DNA from: JBBQLG01 sp964251665
GTDB lineage: Bacteria; Bacteroidota; Bacteroidia; Cytophagales; Spirosomataceae
Assembly (NCBI GenBank): GCA_964251665.1
Contig: CAXUKO010000015.1
Location: 1-64,000, forward strand
Direction: 5' to 3'
DNA: 64,000 nucleotides
Numbering within the stretch: position 1 is the stretch's first letter; each line of letters starts with the position of its first letter. Below the pieces are notes generated by a model that searched no databases, had not been told where the DNA came from, and saw only the letters and a program-made list of their open reading frames with translations. Shown here piece after piece: positions 25,328-33,960 of this stretch. Made by a program: the position numbers and the translations under genes.

Positions 25328-26149
25328 ATGGACATGGGTAAGGAGGCAAAGGCCGGGGATGGGCAGTTGGGAGGGCAAGTGAAAAAACCGTTGCTGCATT
25401 TGGTCGAGGATGATGTTGAAATGCGAGGTTATCTCAACGACGAACTGATGGACACGTATCGGGTTAGTACGTCGTCTGATGGCCTGACGGGGTATCAAAA
25501 AGCCCTGACCGAACGGCCGGATATTATTGTGAGCGATATTGCCATGCCGGGGATGGATGGCTTACTACTGTGTACAAAACTGAAGACTGATCCGCAAACC
25601 TGCCACATACCCATAGTGCTGCTGACCGGTCGTACTTCCGACGATCAGACGCTGGCGGGATTAGCGTGTGGCGCGGATGATTACGTATCAAAACCGTTTA
25701 ACCTGCTGATCCTGAAAGCGAAATTAAGCAACTTGGTTAAATCGAGGGATGCCCTGCGTTGCTACATGGCCGAACTGATACCCACGACTCTGCCCAACCG
25801 GCTGGTCACGATTCCCGACGAAACGTTTCTCCGAAAAGCACACGAAATTGTTGAGCAAAATTTGAGTAACGCGGCTTTCGAAGCCAATGACTTTGCCAAA
25901 GCCGTGGGCATGAGCCGGGCTCAGTTATACCGGAAACTACACGTCTTATCCGGTCAGACGGTCAAAGAATTTATTCGGGTAATCCGGCTGAAAAAAGCCC
26001 TCGATCTGATTGTCAGCACCGAGCACAACATTTCCCAGGCAGCTTTTGACGTTGGCTTTAATTCGGTGGCTTATTTCACCCGGGCTTTTAAGGATTACTT
26101 CGGCGATTGCCCCACTAAATACATGGCCCGAAAACTCCCAAACCCGTAA
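25328..26149 (+). CDS. Stand-alone receiver plus AraC-type DNA-binding regulator
   Basis: 273 aa. The receiver domain (about 20-135) has LHLVEDDVEMRGYL (acidic pair), the phospho-acceptor Asp in IIVSDIAMPGMDG, the Thr in VLLTGRTSD and the Lys in YVSKPFN. The AraC domain (about 170-270) has FAKAVGMSRAQLYRKLHVLS and ISQAAFDVGFNSVAYFTRAFKDYFG. The layout equals the C-terminal third of a Bacteroidota hybrid two-component regulator, but it starts with its own ATG and no sensor is nearby. It may have lost its sensor or be served by another kinase. It is divergent from the GH12 gene over 268 bp. Confidence 0.9.
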   Translation: MDMGKEAKAGDGQLGGQVKKPLLHLVEDDVEMRGYLNDELMDTYRVSTSSDGLTGYQKALTERPDIIVSDIAMPGMDGLLLCTKLKTDPQTCHIPIVLLTGRTSDDQTLAGLACGADDYVSKPFNLLILKAKLSNLVKSRDALRCYMAELIPTTLPNRLVTIPDETFLRKAHEIVEQNLSNAAFEANDFAKAVGMSRAQLYRKLHVLSGQTVKEFIRVIRLKKALDLIVSTEHNISQAAFDVGFNSVAYFTRAFKDYFGDCPTKYMARKLPNP

Positions 26150-26157
26150 AATTGCCA

Positions 26158-26727
26158 CTATAGCCGACTGTGCTGTAATTGATGAATCCAGGCTTGATGG
26201 TCCAGTACTGCGGCCTGACGCGGGAATACCTTAGTCAGCAATACCTGGTGGAGGTCTTCGTCTGCGTCGGCGCAGCAGTCGCCCAGCACGGTGAGCTGGA
26301 AGTCTTTATCCCCCGCTTCGCGAACCGTCGAGAGGACAACGCCACTGGTCGAGATACCGCAAAGCACCAGGTGGTCCAGCCGACCGGCGCGCAAAACTAC
26401 CTCCAGATCACTGCCGGTGAAGGCGCTGATCCGGCGTTTGATGACCAGCACATCGCCCGGTTGCGGGGCCACCGCCGGGTGGATACTGGATGATTCATCC
26501 GTTTCCTGTAGGCGACTGCCACCATTTATCAGTCCTGAAAAGAACTTGTTGGCCGGGCTGACTTCGGGATACCCTTCCCGGAACCGGACGGCTACGTAGA
26601 CAACGGGTACCCCCGCCGACCGGGCAGCCGTAATGGTGGCCTGCACGTTAGTCAGTAAGGTATCCGGCTGTTGCAGGCGGCCGATCATCGCCAGTTCAAA
26701 ATCCATCACTAATAGGGCAACTGCCAT
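26158..26727 (-). CDS. Isochorismatase-family cysteine hydrolase
   Basis: 189 aa from the ATG at 26727 (MAVALLVMDFELAM), which fits the family start. The frame is open back to 26832 but the extra 35 residues are atypical. The catalytic triad is visible: Asp in VMDFE, Lys in VLVIKRRISAF, Cys in LVLCGISTSGVVLST. Relatives hydrolyse isochorismate, nicotinamide or other amides. The gene lies only 9 bp from the convergent regulator gene. It is divergent from the NAD(P)-binding protein at 26878. Confidence 0.88.
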   Translation of the reverse strand: MAVALLVMDFELAMIGRLQQPDTLLTNVQATITAARSAGVPVVYVAVRFREGYPEVSPANKFFSGLINGGSRLQETDESSSIHPAVAPQPGDVLVIKRRISAFTGSDLEVVLRAGRLDHLVLCGISTSGVVLSTVREAGDKDFQLTVLGDCCADADEDLHQVLLTKVFPRQAAVLDHQAWIHQLQHSRL

Positions 26728-26877
26728 GTGTATTGGGTTGATTAGTCCGTTAATAGAACGAATGAACGACCTGATCGTCTGTTTATCCCGTATTATTTGC
26801 GTCATACATTTATCCGGCGGAGTCAAAAACACCGGTCATAAACCAACTTCAGGGCTAAACCCATTAAATTAGCCACC

Positions 26878-27540
26878 ATGAAAATCAGAGCCATCATAAC
26901 AGGTGCCACCGGTATGGTAGGAGAGGGGGTGCTGCACGAATGCCTGCAACATCCTGATGTGGAGGAAGTGCTGGTGATCAATCGAAAGCCGGGCGGGGTG
27001 ACGCACCCAAAGCTGACCGAGATTTTACACACTGATTTTCTGAATCTATCGCCCATTGAGAGTCGGCTGAGCCACTACAATGCCTGCTTTTTCTGCCTTG
27101 GTGTATCGTCCGTTGGCATGAAGGAAACCGACTATAACCGCCTGACCTATACCCTGACCCTGCACGTGGCCGAAACTCTGTCGAGGCTGAACCCGGATAT
27201 GACGTTTTGCTACGTTTCGGGCGTGGGCACCGACAGTACCGAAAAAGGGCGCAGTATGTGGGCCCGCGTCAAAGGAAAAACCGAAAATCAGTTGCTGCAA
27301 CTGCCGTTTAAAGGGGCGTATATGTTCAGGCCGGGCTATATCCAGCCGATAAAAGGGCTGAAAAATGCCAACAAGCTGTATGGTGCCCTGGCCTGGCTCT
27401 ATCCCGTCTGGCGGGCTGTTTTCCCGAATTATGTCTGTACCCTGCAAGAGATGGGGCTGGCCATGATTAACGTGGCGCGGCAGGGTTACGACAAGCCGGT
27501 GCTGGAGGTAAAAGACATTGTTCGACTGGCCAAAGCCTGA
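26878..27540 (+). CDS. NAD(P)-binding protein, atypical SDR (NAD-dependent epimerase-like)
   Basis: 220 aa. AIITGATGMVGEGVL is the Gly-x2-Gly-x2-Gly dinucleotide loop. The strand-loop pattern DFLNLSPIESRLSHYNACFFC followed by GVSSVGMKETDYNRLTY is typical of atypical SDRs such as the Htatip2/oxidoreductase group. YVSGVGTDSTEKGRSMWARVKGKTE provides Ser and Lys candidates in place of the classical Tyr-x3-Lys. Function unknown; possibly a reductase or regulatory protein. The pseudouridine synthase gene follows after 23 nt. Confidence 0.8.
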   Translation: MKIRAIITGATGMVGEGVLHECLQHPDVEEVLVINRKPGGVTHPKLTEILHTDFLNLSPIESRLSHYNACFFCLGVSSVGMKETDYNRLTYTLTLHVAETLSRLNPDMTFCYVSGVGTDSTEKGRSMWARVKGKTENQLLQLPFKGAYMFRPGYIQPIKGLKNANKLYGALAWLYPVWRAVFPNYVCTLQEMGLAMINVARQGYDKPVLEVKDIVRLAKA

Positions 27541-27563
27541 CTGGTTTAGCTCCCCTTCATTCA

Positions 27564-28343
27564 ATGACCGCCCCCGCCGATACCCCGCACCGTATGACGT
27601 CTGATCCTGAACCACTGCCTCTGCTCTATACATCCGCCGACCTGGTGGCCATTAATAAACCCCACGGGTTGCTGGTGCACCGGTCGCCGATTGCGAGTGA
27701 TGCCAGTGAATTTGCCGTTCAGCGCCTGCGCGACCAGTTAGGGCAGCGGGTGTATCCTGTACATCGGCTGGATCGTAAAACGGGCGGGGTATTGCTCTTC
27801 GCGCTTACCGAAGCCATGAACGGCCTGATGCAGCAGCAATTTGCCGAGGGCCGCGTGGCTAAAACGTACCTCGCCATCGTACGCGGCTACACCGACGATG
27901 AGCAGGTGATCGACTACCCGCTCCGGCGTGATGATGGGCGCATGGGCGTGCTTCAGGACGCAGTTACCTCTCTGAAAACCCTCCGGCGTACCGAAGTGCC
28001 GATCCCGTTTGGAAAACATGCTACCTCACGGTACTCATTGGTCGAGCTGACTCCGACTACGGGCCGGATGCATCAACTGCGTAAGCACATGGCCCACATC
28101 CTGCATCCTATCATCGGCGACCGACCCCACGGCTGCAACAAGCAGAATAAGCTGTTTCTGGATACCTTCGGTATGAATACCATGTTGCTTCACGCCCGGC
28201 GCATTCAGTTTCAGCACCCGGTTACCAGCGAAGTGATGGACATGACGGCCCCCTGCCAAACTGAGTTTGCACGGATGCTCGCGGCTTTATTCGATCCTGC
28301 TTTCAGTAGTACCCCACCCTTAACCGAATCAATGTATGGATAG
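27564..28343 (+). CDS. truC: tRNA pseudouridine synthase, RluA/TruC family
   Basis: 259 aa. VAINKPHGLLVHRSP and the catalytic motif PVHRLDRKTGGVLLFA (Asp in HRLDR) are the RluA-family signature; LTPTTGRMHQLRKHMAH and HPIIGDRPHG follow. The short form without an S4 domain and with HGCNK fits TruC, which modifies U65 of tRNA in E. coli. An in-frame ATG at 27594 is an alternative start. The DinB gene begins 8 nt before its stop, so the two are likely co-translated. Confidence 0.88.
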   Translation: MTAPADTPHRMTSDPEPLPLLYTSADLVAINKPHGLLVHRSPIASDASEFAVQRLRDQLGQRVYPVHRLDRKTGGVLLFALTEAMNGLMQQQFAEGRVAKTYLAIVRGYTDDEQVIDYPLRRDDGRMGVLQDAVTSLKTLRRTEVPIPFGKHATSRYSLVELTPTTGRMHQLRKHMAHILHPIIGDRPHGCNKQNKLFLDTFGMNTMLLHARRIQFQHPVTSEVMDMTAPCQTEFARMLAALFDPAFSSTPPLTESMYG

Positions 28344-28911
28344 TAAATCTACCGCATCTGTAGTTATGCCCGTTACCGATGCCGAACGGGCGTATGCTAT
28401 CGACGCGCTCAAGGTCGCACAGACGAACCTGCATCAGGTAGTCGATGGGCTGTCGGCTGAACAGCTCCAGCATAAACCCCGCCCCGACCGGTGGTCGGTT
28501 GACGAGTGCGTTGAACACATCATCCTGGTTGAAAAAGGCATCTTTCGGGCCATTCAGTCGGTAATGCCAACACCCGCTGACCCGGCCCGACGCGCCGAAA
28601 TCAAGGTGTCGGATGTGGATGTGATCCGGTTTGTCCGCAGCCGGTCTACTGCCATTCCGGCTCCTGATCCTTTTGTGCCCACGGGCCGTTTCGGCACTAC
28701 GGAAGCCGCCATGCTCGCTTTTGACCAGCAGCAGCAGTCGGTTATTGACTTCGCCCATACAACCCCCGGTGACCTGCGCAACCACTATTTCAATCATCCT
28801 ATACTCGGTACGCTGGATACCTATCAGGCCCTGCTGCTGATCGCTGCCCATACTGAACGGCACCGCAAACAGATCGACGAGGTGAAAGCCAGTGCCGGGT
28901 TTCCCGCCTGA
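28336..28911 (+). CDS. DinB-family (DinB_2) protein
   Basis: 191 aa. Four-helix DinB fold: LKVAQTNLHQVVDGLSAEQL, the metal-ligand His in WSVDECVEHIILVE, and the His pair in AAHTERHRKQIDEV near the C-terminus. DinB_2 proteins bind a divalent metal; some are thiol transferases, most are uncharacterised. It overlaps the truC 3' end by 8 nt. A decayed glycosidase remnant begins directly after it. Confidence 0.87.
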   Translation: MDSKSTASVVMPVTDAERAYAIDALKVAQTNLHQVVDGLSAEQLQHKPRPDRWSVDECVEHIILVEKGIFRAIQSVMPTPADPARRAEIKVSDVDVIRFVRSRSTAIPAPDPFVPTGRFGTTEAAMLAFDQQQQSVIDFAHTTPGDLRNHYFNHPILGTLDTYQALLLIAAHTERHRKQIDEVKASAGFPA

Positions 28912-28928
28912 AAAATTCGGACATTCTG

Positions 28929-29504
28929 TGCTTCTTTCCCCAAAATCAGTACTGCCTTACGCTCCTCGTTTTAAGTTGTTTACCGCTAAGCCTGCGGGCG
29001 CAGATTGCCTTTCAGTCCGAGCGTCCGGGCTGGCTTCAGTAGGCGGAAGCGTACAAACCCAGATTAGTCGAGAGTCTTAAACGCCCCCTGAAATTGGTCC
29101 GGTTAGCGGTCGATTCGGGAGCTTTTCAGGGCTGGAAAGCAGTTGATGCCGGGCCATTGGATACCCTGTACCAGAAGTCATTGAAAGCCAAGTCGGGCAC
29201 CGTACTTGATTTTGGTGAGCACATGACCGGCTACGTCACCTTCACCATTCAGGCCCTGCGCGGTACGCCCGATGCCCCGGTTCGGGTAAAATTTACGTTT
29301 GGTGAAGTACCCGCCGAACTGGCGACACCTTTCGACCCTTATACCGGGGATCTGAGCCGGGCGTGGCTACAGGATGAGGTCGTAACGCTGACCGAACTAC
29401 CCGTTACCATGACCATTCCCCGGCGGCTGTCGTTCCGGTACGCAAAAATTGACCTGCTGGGTGCTTCAGCGTACTTTGATCTGCACCTGACTGGGATAAG
29501 CTGC
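28929..29504 (+). pseudogene. Truncated remnant of a secreted GH78-like (alpha-L-rhamnosidase type) gene
   Basis: One reading frame gives a signal-like CLTLLVLSCLPLSLRAQ, then FQSERPGWLQ, a TAG stop (29040-29042), and continues in the same frame with AEAYKPRLVESLKRPLKLV, AFQGWKAVDA, TVLDFGEHMTGYVTFTIQAL, VKFTFGEVPAELATPF, LSRAWLQDEVV, and YAKIDLLGASAYFDLHLTG. This resembles the N-terminal beta domain of Bacteroidota family-78-type glycosidases. There is no ATG at the expected place, and after about 192 codons it runs into the end of the convergent MG2 gene, so the catalytic domain is gone. Family assignment is tentative; loss of function is clear. Confidence 0.72.
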
Positions 29505-29507
29505 CGG

Positions 29508-31922
29508 TTACTGTTTCTCCGGTGTTTCGGTTTGGGCACTGCCAGCCCGGCCATCGGGGCTAAGTCCATTGACAGTGGCCCGCAGTCGGGTCGCGTGGTC
29601 GTTGTTTGGAAAGGTAATCGTCGCCTTTCCGGTGTTATCTGTCTGTAAACGAGCTGTCCAGAAAAGCGTCGTGCGGCTGTCCGGCTGCTTGGGATCGATA
29701 GAGGTGTCGGGCCCATACTTAGGCACATAAAACTCCCGAACCCGCGCGTAACCCGCTACTTGCCGAACCGACAAGCCGGTTGGACTGCCGGTATAATCAC
29801 CCCGTTTGGTTAAGATATTGATCACCATCGGCATATTGTTGCCAAAAGCCTGGCCGACACCTGTTCCGCCCAGCACGGCGATCTTAGCCGGATTGCTGAT
29901 GATGTCAATCTGAGCAATCTGATCGGGCAGGAGGGCACCCAGTAGCATTGGATCAGCGGTGTAATTGTAGCCCTGGTTCTCCGCCACACTAACGCCATCC
30001 ACGAACACATAGACTGGCGCTGAATTGGTTACGAGTTTGTTGTACGCCCGATTGCCTGCCTGCGACTGCCGCAAAATATCTAGGTACGTGTTTGCGGGCG
30101 TGTTCCCCTGTTTGGAGACAGCGTCCGGTTCGCCCAGTTTGACCCGGCGCGAATCGGTCCAGTAGGGCTCCTTACGCTGTGCTTTTACTTGTACTTCGCT
30201 GAGGGTTCTGCCACTCGTAAACCGATACTGAGCCGCCATCTGGAACCGTTCCTGTTCAGCACGGAGAAATAGCGCGGGCACCAGGAGTGAGTCGTGGGCA
30301 GGTGGTACCTGATAGCCCGCACGAGCCAACAATAGCGGGTCCAGCACACAACTACGCGCCTGACGGCTGTTCTGAGTCAGCCCTTTAGCCACCACCGTAA
30401 TGTCGCCCGGTAAGTCTACGTCGGTAATGGCGAATCGCCCGGCGGAATCTACCCCAACAGTGGCAAACCGGCTATCGATGCCCGATGATAAAATCATAAT
30501 CGCCTGTCCGGTGGGCAGTGGCGTTTTATTGAGCCTTAGCACCCGGCCCGTCAGCGTCAGGCCATCTTCCCGGTGGAAAGCCGGTGTTGGGTTCGGCTGC
30601 TGCCAGGTAAACCGACGCCAGCCCTGCGTCATAAGGAGCAGATCGGCGTCGCGGGCCGCGTTGGGTTCGGTCGGGTCGAAGTAATAAGCGGGTTGCTCCA
30701 CGTACCCCGATAAATCAGATGTCAGCAACAAATTACTGAGCAGATTGTCGGCCTGAGGAGTGGTCAGGACAACCCGGGTGGCATCGGTGACGGCTAACGA
30801 TAGATCCGCTGGGACTGGGCGGCCCGCACTGTCTGTCACCGCAATCTGCATCGTAACGGGATCGTGTGGCCCGTACTGAGTTTTGTCAAACGTGGTGCTG
30901 ATGTTGAGTTGCCGATGCTGATTGATCAGGACCAGTCGTTCGCATAGCGGTTGCTGGTGCTCATCGAATAGGGTTAGCGTTAACAGGCCATCCGCCGGAA
31001 TCTTGTCGTACGGTATAAGAGCTGTGATTTTTGTCGCGTTAGGCACGAGGGCTTCAAAACAAACCTGCCCGCGAAGGTGGGCTATTAGTTTCGAGTCGCC
31101 GGTGGCGTTCGCCGGTTTATAGACCGTCGCGCGCACGACACGCTGACTGGGGGTGTTATCTACCCAGAAACCAACGCCCCGGGATTGCACCGCAGGCAGG
31201 GGATAGGTGGACCCGTCGGAGAGGGTAGCGGTATAGTGCTTACCCGCTTGTGGCGTCAGAAAAAATAACCCCATGCCGTTATGCGTTGTTCGGAACGGAA
31301 TTGACACCGTCTGACCGTCCGTATCGGTAATCGTGCCCTGTATCGCCAGCGATTGGCCCCGGCTATTAAGCACTTTAAACGCCATGCGGCAGGGGAGACC
31401 GGCTACTAACTGCCCGCCTTCGGGAAAGAACTGCAGGTCGAGAGGGAGGGGAGGTACGGGCTTCAGTTTCGCAGCCGGACGGGTGCGCCACAGATGAATG
31501 TTCTGGTGAAAAAAGAAATCGTCCGGCGCGTTACGCATCCAGTTTGTAAAAGCGACTAACTGGTAGTCCCCTTCGGGCAGCGAGTCGGGAAGGGCCATGT
31601 CGGCCTGTCCGCGCCCAGCTGTTAACCGTAACACCCGCTGCGCAACGGGATCGCCATAACTATCCAGCAGTTGTGCGTAGGCGACCCGGCTGCTGCCGTC
31701 GACCCGGTGTGTGACGCCGGTAACGACAAACGCCGACAGCCAGATTGTATCCCCAATGGCGTAGTAAGGCTTGTCGGTATGGAGGTAAATCTTCTCGGGT
31801 GTGCTGGTCGTCGTCCACTGATCGAGCCGTTGAGTCGGGGTCTGGGCGAATCCTGGCGAACAAACTAAACTAAGCAGATACCATCCAAGGGCGTGAGCAG
31901 TGAACCGATTTATGGGAGTCAT
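29508..31922 (-). CDS. MG2-domain protein with a TonB-receptor-like plug domain
   Basis: 804 aa from the ATG at 31922, which begins MTPINRFTAHALGWYLLSL and gives a clean signal peptide; an upstream ATG at 31949 is possible. TPEKIYLHTDKPYYAIGDTI at about residue 45 is the macroglobulin MG2 start. Several Ig-like domains follow. Near residue 620 LSEVQVKAQRKEPYWTD is a plug-like lead-in, then VYVFVDGVSV, IAQIDIISNP and MPMVINILTKRG form a plug domain. No beta-barrel follows. The family is common in Bacteroidota envelopes with unknown role. Its 3' end abuts the glycosidase remnant. Confidence 0.82.
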   Translation of the reverse strand: MTPINRFTAHALGWYLLSLVCSPGFAQTPTQRLDQWTTTSTPEKIYLHTDKPYYAIGDTIWLSAFVVTGVTHRVDGSSRVAYAQLLDSYGDPVAQRVLRLTAGRGQADMALPDSLPEGDYQLVAFTNWMRNAPDDFFFHQNIHLWRTRPAAKLKPVPPLPLDLQFFPEGGQLVAGLPCRMAFKVLNSRGQSLAIQGTITDTDGQTVSIPFRTTHNGMGLFFLTPQAGKHYTATLSDGSTYPLPAVQSRGVGFWVDNTPSQRVVRATVYKPANATGDSKLIAHLRGQVCFEALVPNATKITALIPYDKIPADGLLTLTLFDEHQQPLCERLVLINQHRQLNISTTFDKTQYGPHDPVTMQIAVTDSAGRPVPADLSLAVTDATRVVLTTPQADNLLSNLLLTSDLSGYVEQPAYYFDPTEPNAARDADLLLMTQGWRRFTWQQPNPTPAFHREDGLTLTGRVLRLNKTPLPTGQAIMILSSGIDSRFATVGVDSAGRFAITDVDLPGDITVVAKGLTQNSRQARSCVLDPLLLARAGYQVPPAHDSLLVPALFLRAEQERFQMAAQYRFTSGRTLSEVQVKAQRKEPYWTDSRRVKLGEPDAVSKQGNTPANTYLDILRQSQAGNRAYNKLVTNSAPVYVFVDGVSVAENQGYNYTADPMLLGALLPDQIAQIDIISNPAKIAVLGGTGVGQAFGNNMPMVINILTKRGDYTGSPTGLSVRQVAGYARVREFYVPKYGPDTSIDPKQPDSRTTLFWTARLQTDNTGKATITFPNNDHATRLRATVNGLSPDGRAGSAQTETPEKQ

Positions 31923-32052
31923 GGCCGTAGTGGATTGATTGTATGCCAATCATACGGTGAATATCGGTTACTTGTTTAGCGTAACTATAACTTTAACAGG
32001 AAGTTAATTCACTTTGTCCAGTAGCTCCTTTGCTATCTGTTGTGCTTCGGTG

Positions 32053-32688
32053 CTACTTGGTTGCTGGCTTGCTTTTATAGCCACCAATTTCATAGCCTAC
32101 CTTGATGCTCAGGTAGCTGTTGGGGCTTTTGATCGGTGTGGTTGAGCGATACAGCGTTGAGGCCAGGGCCATGTTGTACTCGACGGAAGCGATGTAATGA
32201 CCGGTTTTTACGCCGTAGCGAACCATACCGCCAAAGCGACTGCCCTCGGGAAACAGAATGTCGTCGGGACTCTGGTTGTAAATGACCGAAACCCGGTTTG
32301 TTTCCGGCACCTGATACAGCCCGGCACCCAGCCCGACAAACGAACGGAACTTTACCTTATTCGATAGCCAGTAACTGGCTGTGGCCAGATACGAACTCAA
32401 AAAACGAGAATTGGTCGCGAAGGTAGTACCGCCGGAAACGACACTCCGTGGCAGCTGAGCCGCTTCGATACGCACCCCAACGTCGATGGTGGGCGTGATG
32501 ATGAACTTGGGTTCCAAAGACAGCAGATAACCCCCCGAAACGCCCGACCGGAGCGGCTGCGCGAACCCTACTGAGCCAGCCAGTTTCAGGGTACCGGGAA
32601 TTTGTGCCGTTGCACAGAACGCCATTGACGTAAATAAAACAACTGCAACTAATCTTGTACGGCTCATTACTGAAAAGCGTTTGCCCAT
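32053..32688 (-). CDS. Outer-membrane beta-barrel protein
   Basis: 211 aa; a second ATG at 32667 gives MSRTRLVAVVLFTSMAFCAT, an equally good signal peptide. Alternating beta strands rich in Gly, Tyr and Ser follow: GTLKLAGSVGFAQPL, VGVRIEAAQLP, FLSSYLATASYWLS, FRSFVGLGAGLYQVP, GGMVRYGVKTGHYIASVEYN, and a terminal SYLSIKVGYEIGG. This is the pattern of an eight-stranded OmpA/porin-like barrel. Function is not known. A -7 box (32736-32729 on the minus strand) lies about 40 nt upstream. Confidence 0.75.
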   Translation of the reverse strand: MGKRFSVMSRTRLVAVVLFTSMAFCATAQIPGTLKLAGSVGFAQPLRSGVSGGYLLSLEPKFIITPTIDVGVRIEAAQLPRSVVSGGTTFATNSRFLSSYLATASYWLSNKVKFRSFVGLGAGLYQVPETNRVSVIYNQSPDDILFPEGSRFGGMVRYGVKTGHYIASVEYNMALASTLYRSTTPIKSPNSYLSIKVGYEIGGYKSKPATK

Positions 32689-32728
32689 AACTTTACTACG
32701 TTCTGAATAAATGACGGTCTGATTCGGC

Positions 32729-32736
32729 CAAAAGTA
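32729..32736 (-). promoter_or_regulatory. -7 promoter box for the beta-barrel protein gene
   Basis: The minus strand reads TACTTTTG, an exact TAnnTTTG match, 40 nt upstream of the ATG at 32688. No good -33 TTG was seen. Confidence 0.5.
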
Positions 32737-32803
32737 AGGTTGTTACGCTACAGGTGATGTTAAAAGCGTATTAGAAAGCGGTATCGGCAACGAACACAGC
32801 TCA

Positions 32804-33946
32804 TTAATACCCCATCAGGTTCAGTTCCGCCGTATCAATCAGCTCAACCCGTTTGCGCATCTTCTTCTGAATAACACTGAAATGGTGCTCCTCATCGGGC
32901 GTAATCAGTGAAATCGCTTCACCGGACGCTTCTGCCCGACCCGTGCGGCCAATGCGGTGAATATAATCTTTGGGGGAACGGGGTAGTTCGAAGTTAATCA
33001 CATGGGGCAGCAACTGAATGTCGATCCCGCGCGCGATCAGGTCCGTGGCCACCAGAACGGTTAATTTACCGGCTTTAAATTGAGCGAGGGCATCCGTGCG
33101 GGCACCCTGGCTTTTGTCGCCGTGGATAGCTGCCGCCTGAATACCGTTCTTGTTGAGTTTAACGACCAGATTATCGGCCGTTCGGATGGAGGATACAAAC
33201 ACCAGCACCTGCTTCATCTGCCCTGTCTTGATAAGGTAGCGCAGCAATGGCCCTTTCCGTTCGGTATCAACACGGTAGGCAAGCTGGGTAATCGCTTCGA
33301 TGTCTTCGGGTGGTTCAACGACTTCTATTTTGACCGGATTGTAGAGCAGATTCTTGTTGATATCCTGAATGGCGTCGCCCAGCGTGGCTGAAAATAACAC
33401 CGATTGTCGGCGCGTCGGCAGCAGCGCAAATACCTGATTCATCTCGTCGGCAAAGCCCAGATCAAGCATCTTGTCGGCTTCGTCCAGCACCAGAATCTCC
33501 ACGTCCGATAGCGTCACGGCTTTGTGCGAGATCAGATCCAGCAAACGCCCCGGCGTGGCAACCAGCACCTCGACACCCTGCAGGGCAATCATCTGCGGGT
33601 TAATGGAAACTCCGCCATAAACTGCCATCGTTTTTACCCGGCGCGGCAGGTTGGCACCAAAGGTCTGAAACACTTCAGCCACCTGCACGGCCAATTCGCG
33701 AGTGGGCACGAGCACGAGCACCGGCACTGCCCGGTTATTACTGGCGCGCGTTCGCTGGAACAGGTCAAGAATCGGCAACACATAGCTGGCTGTCTTGCCG
33801 GAGCCGGTTTTGGCAATACCCAGCACATCAACACCCTTCAGAATGGCCGGAATAGCATCGCGCTGAATGGGATACGCCTTGGTATAGTTTTGGGCCGCTA
33901 CGGCGTCGAGTAGCGGTTTGGATAATCCTAACGAGGCAAAAGACAT
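32804..33946 (-). CDS. DEAD-box RNA helicase (RhlE/CshA-like)
   Basis: 380 aa helicase core without a long tail. Q-motif region AYPIQRDAIPAIL, motif I AKTGSGKT, Ia PTRELAVQ, TPGRLLD, motif II LDEADKM, motif III SATL, motif V ATDLIARGIDI, motif VI HRIGRTGRA. All canonical residues for ATP-dependent RNA unwinding are present. It lies 14 nt downstream of another DEAD-box gene in the same direction, so they form an operon. Likely role: ribosome assembly or RNA turnover. Confidence 0.95.
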   Translation of the reverse strand: MSFASLGLSKPLLDAVAAQNYTKAYPIQRDAIPAILKGVDVLGIAKTGSGKTASYVLPILDLFQRTRASNNRAVPVLVLVPTRELAVQVAEVFQTFGANLPRRVKTMAVYGGVSINPQMIALQGVEVLVATPGRLLDLISHKAVTLSDVEILVLDEADKMLDLGFADEMNQVFALLPTRRQSVLFSATLGDAIQDINKNLLYNPVKIEVVEPPEDIEAITQLAYRVDTERKGPLLRYLIKTGQMKQVLVFVSSIRTADNLVVKLNKNGIQAAAIHGDKSQGARTDALAQFKAGKLTVLVATDLIARGIDIQLLPHVINFELPRSPKDYIHRIGRTGRAEASGEAISLITPDEEHHFSVIQKKMRKRVELIDTAELNLMGY

Positions 33947-33960
33947 ACTATGAGGTGGGG

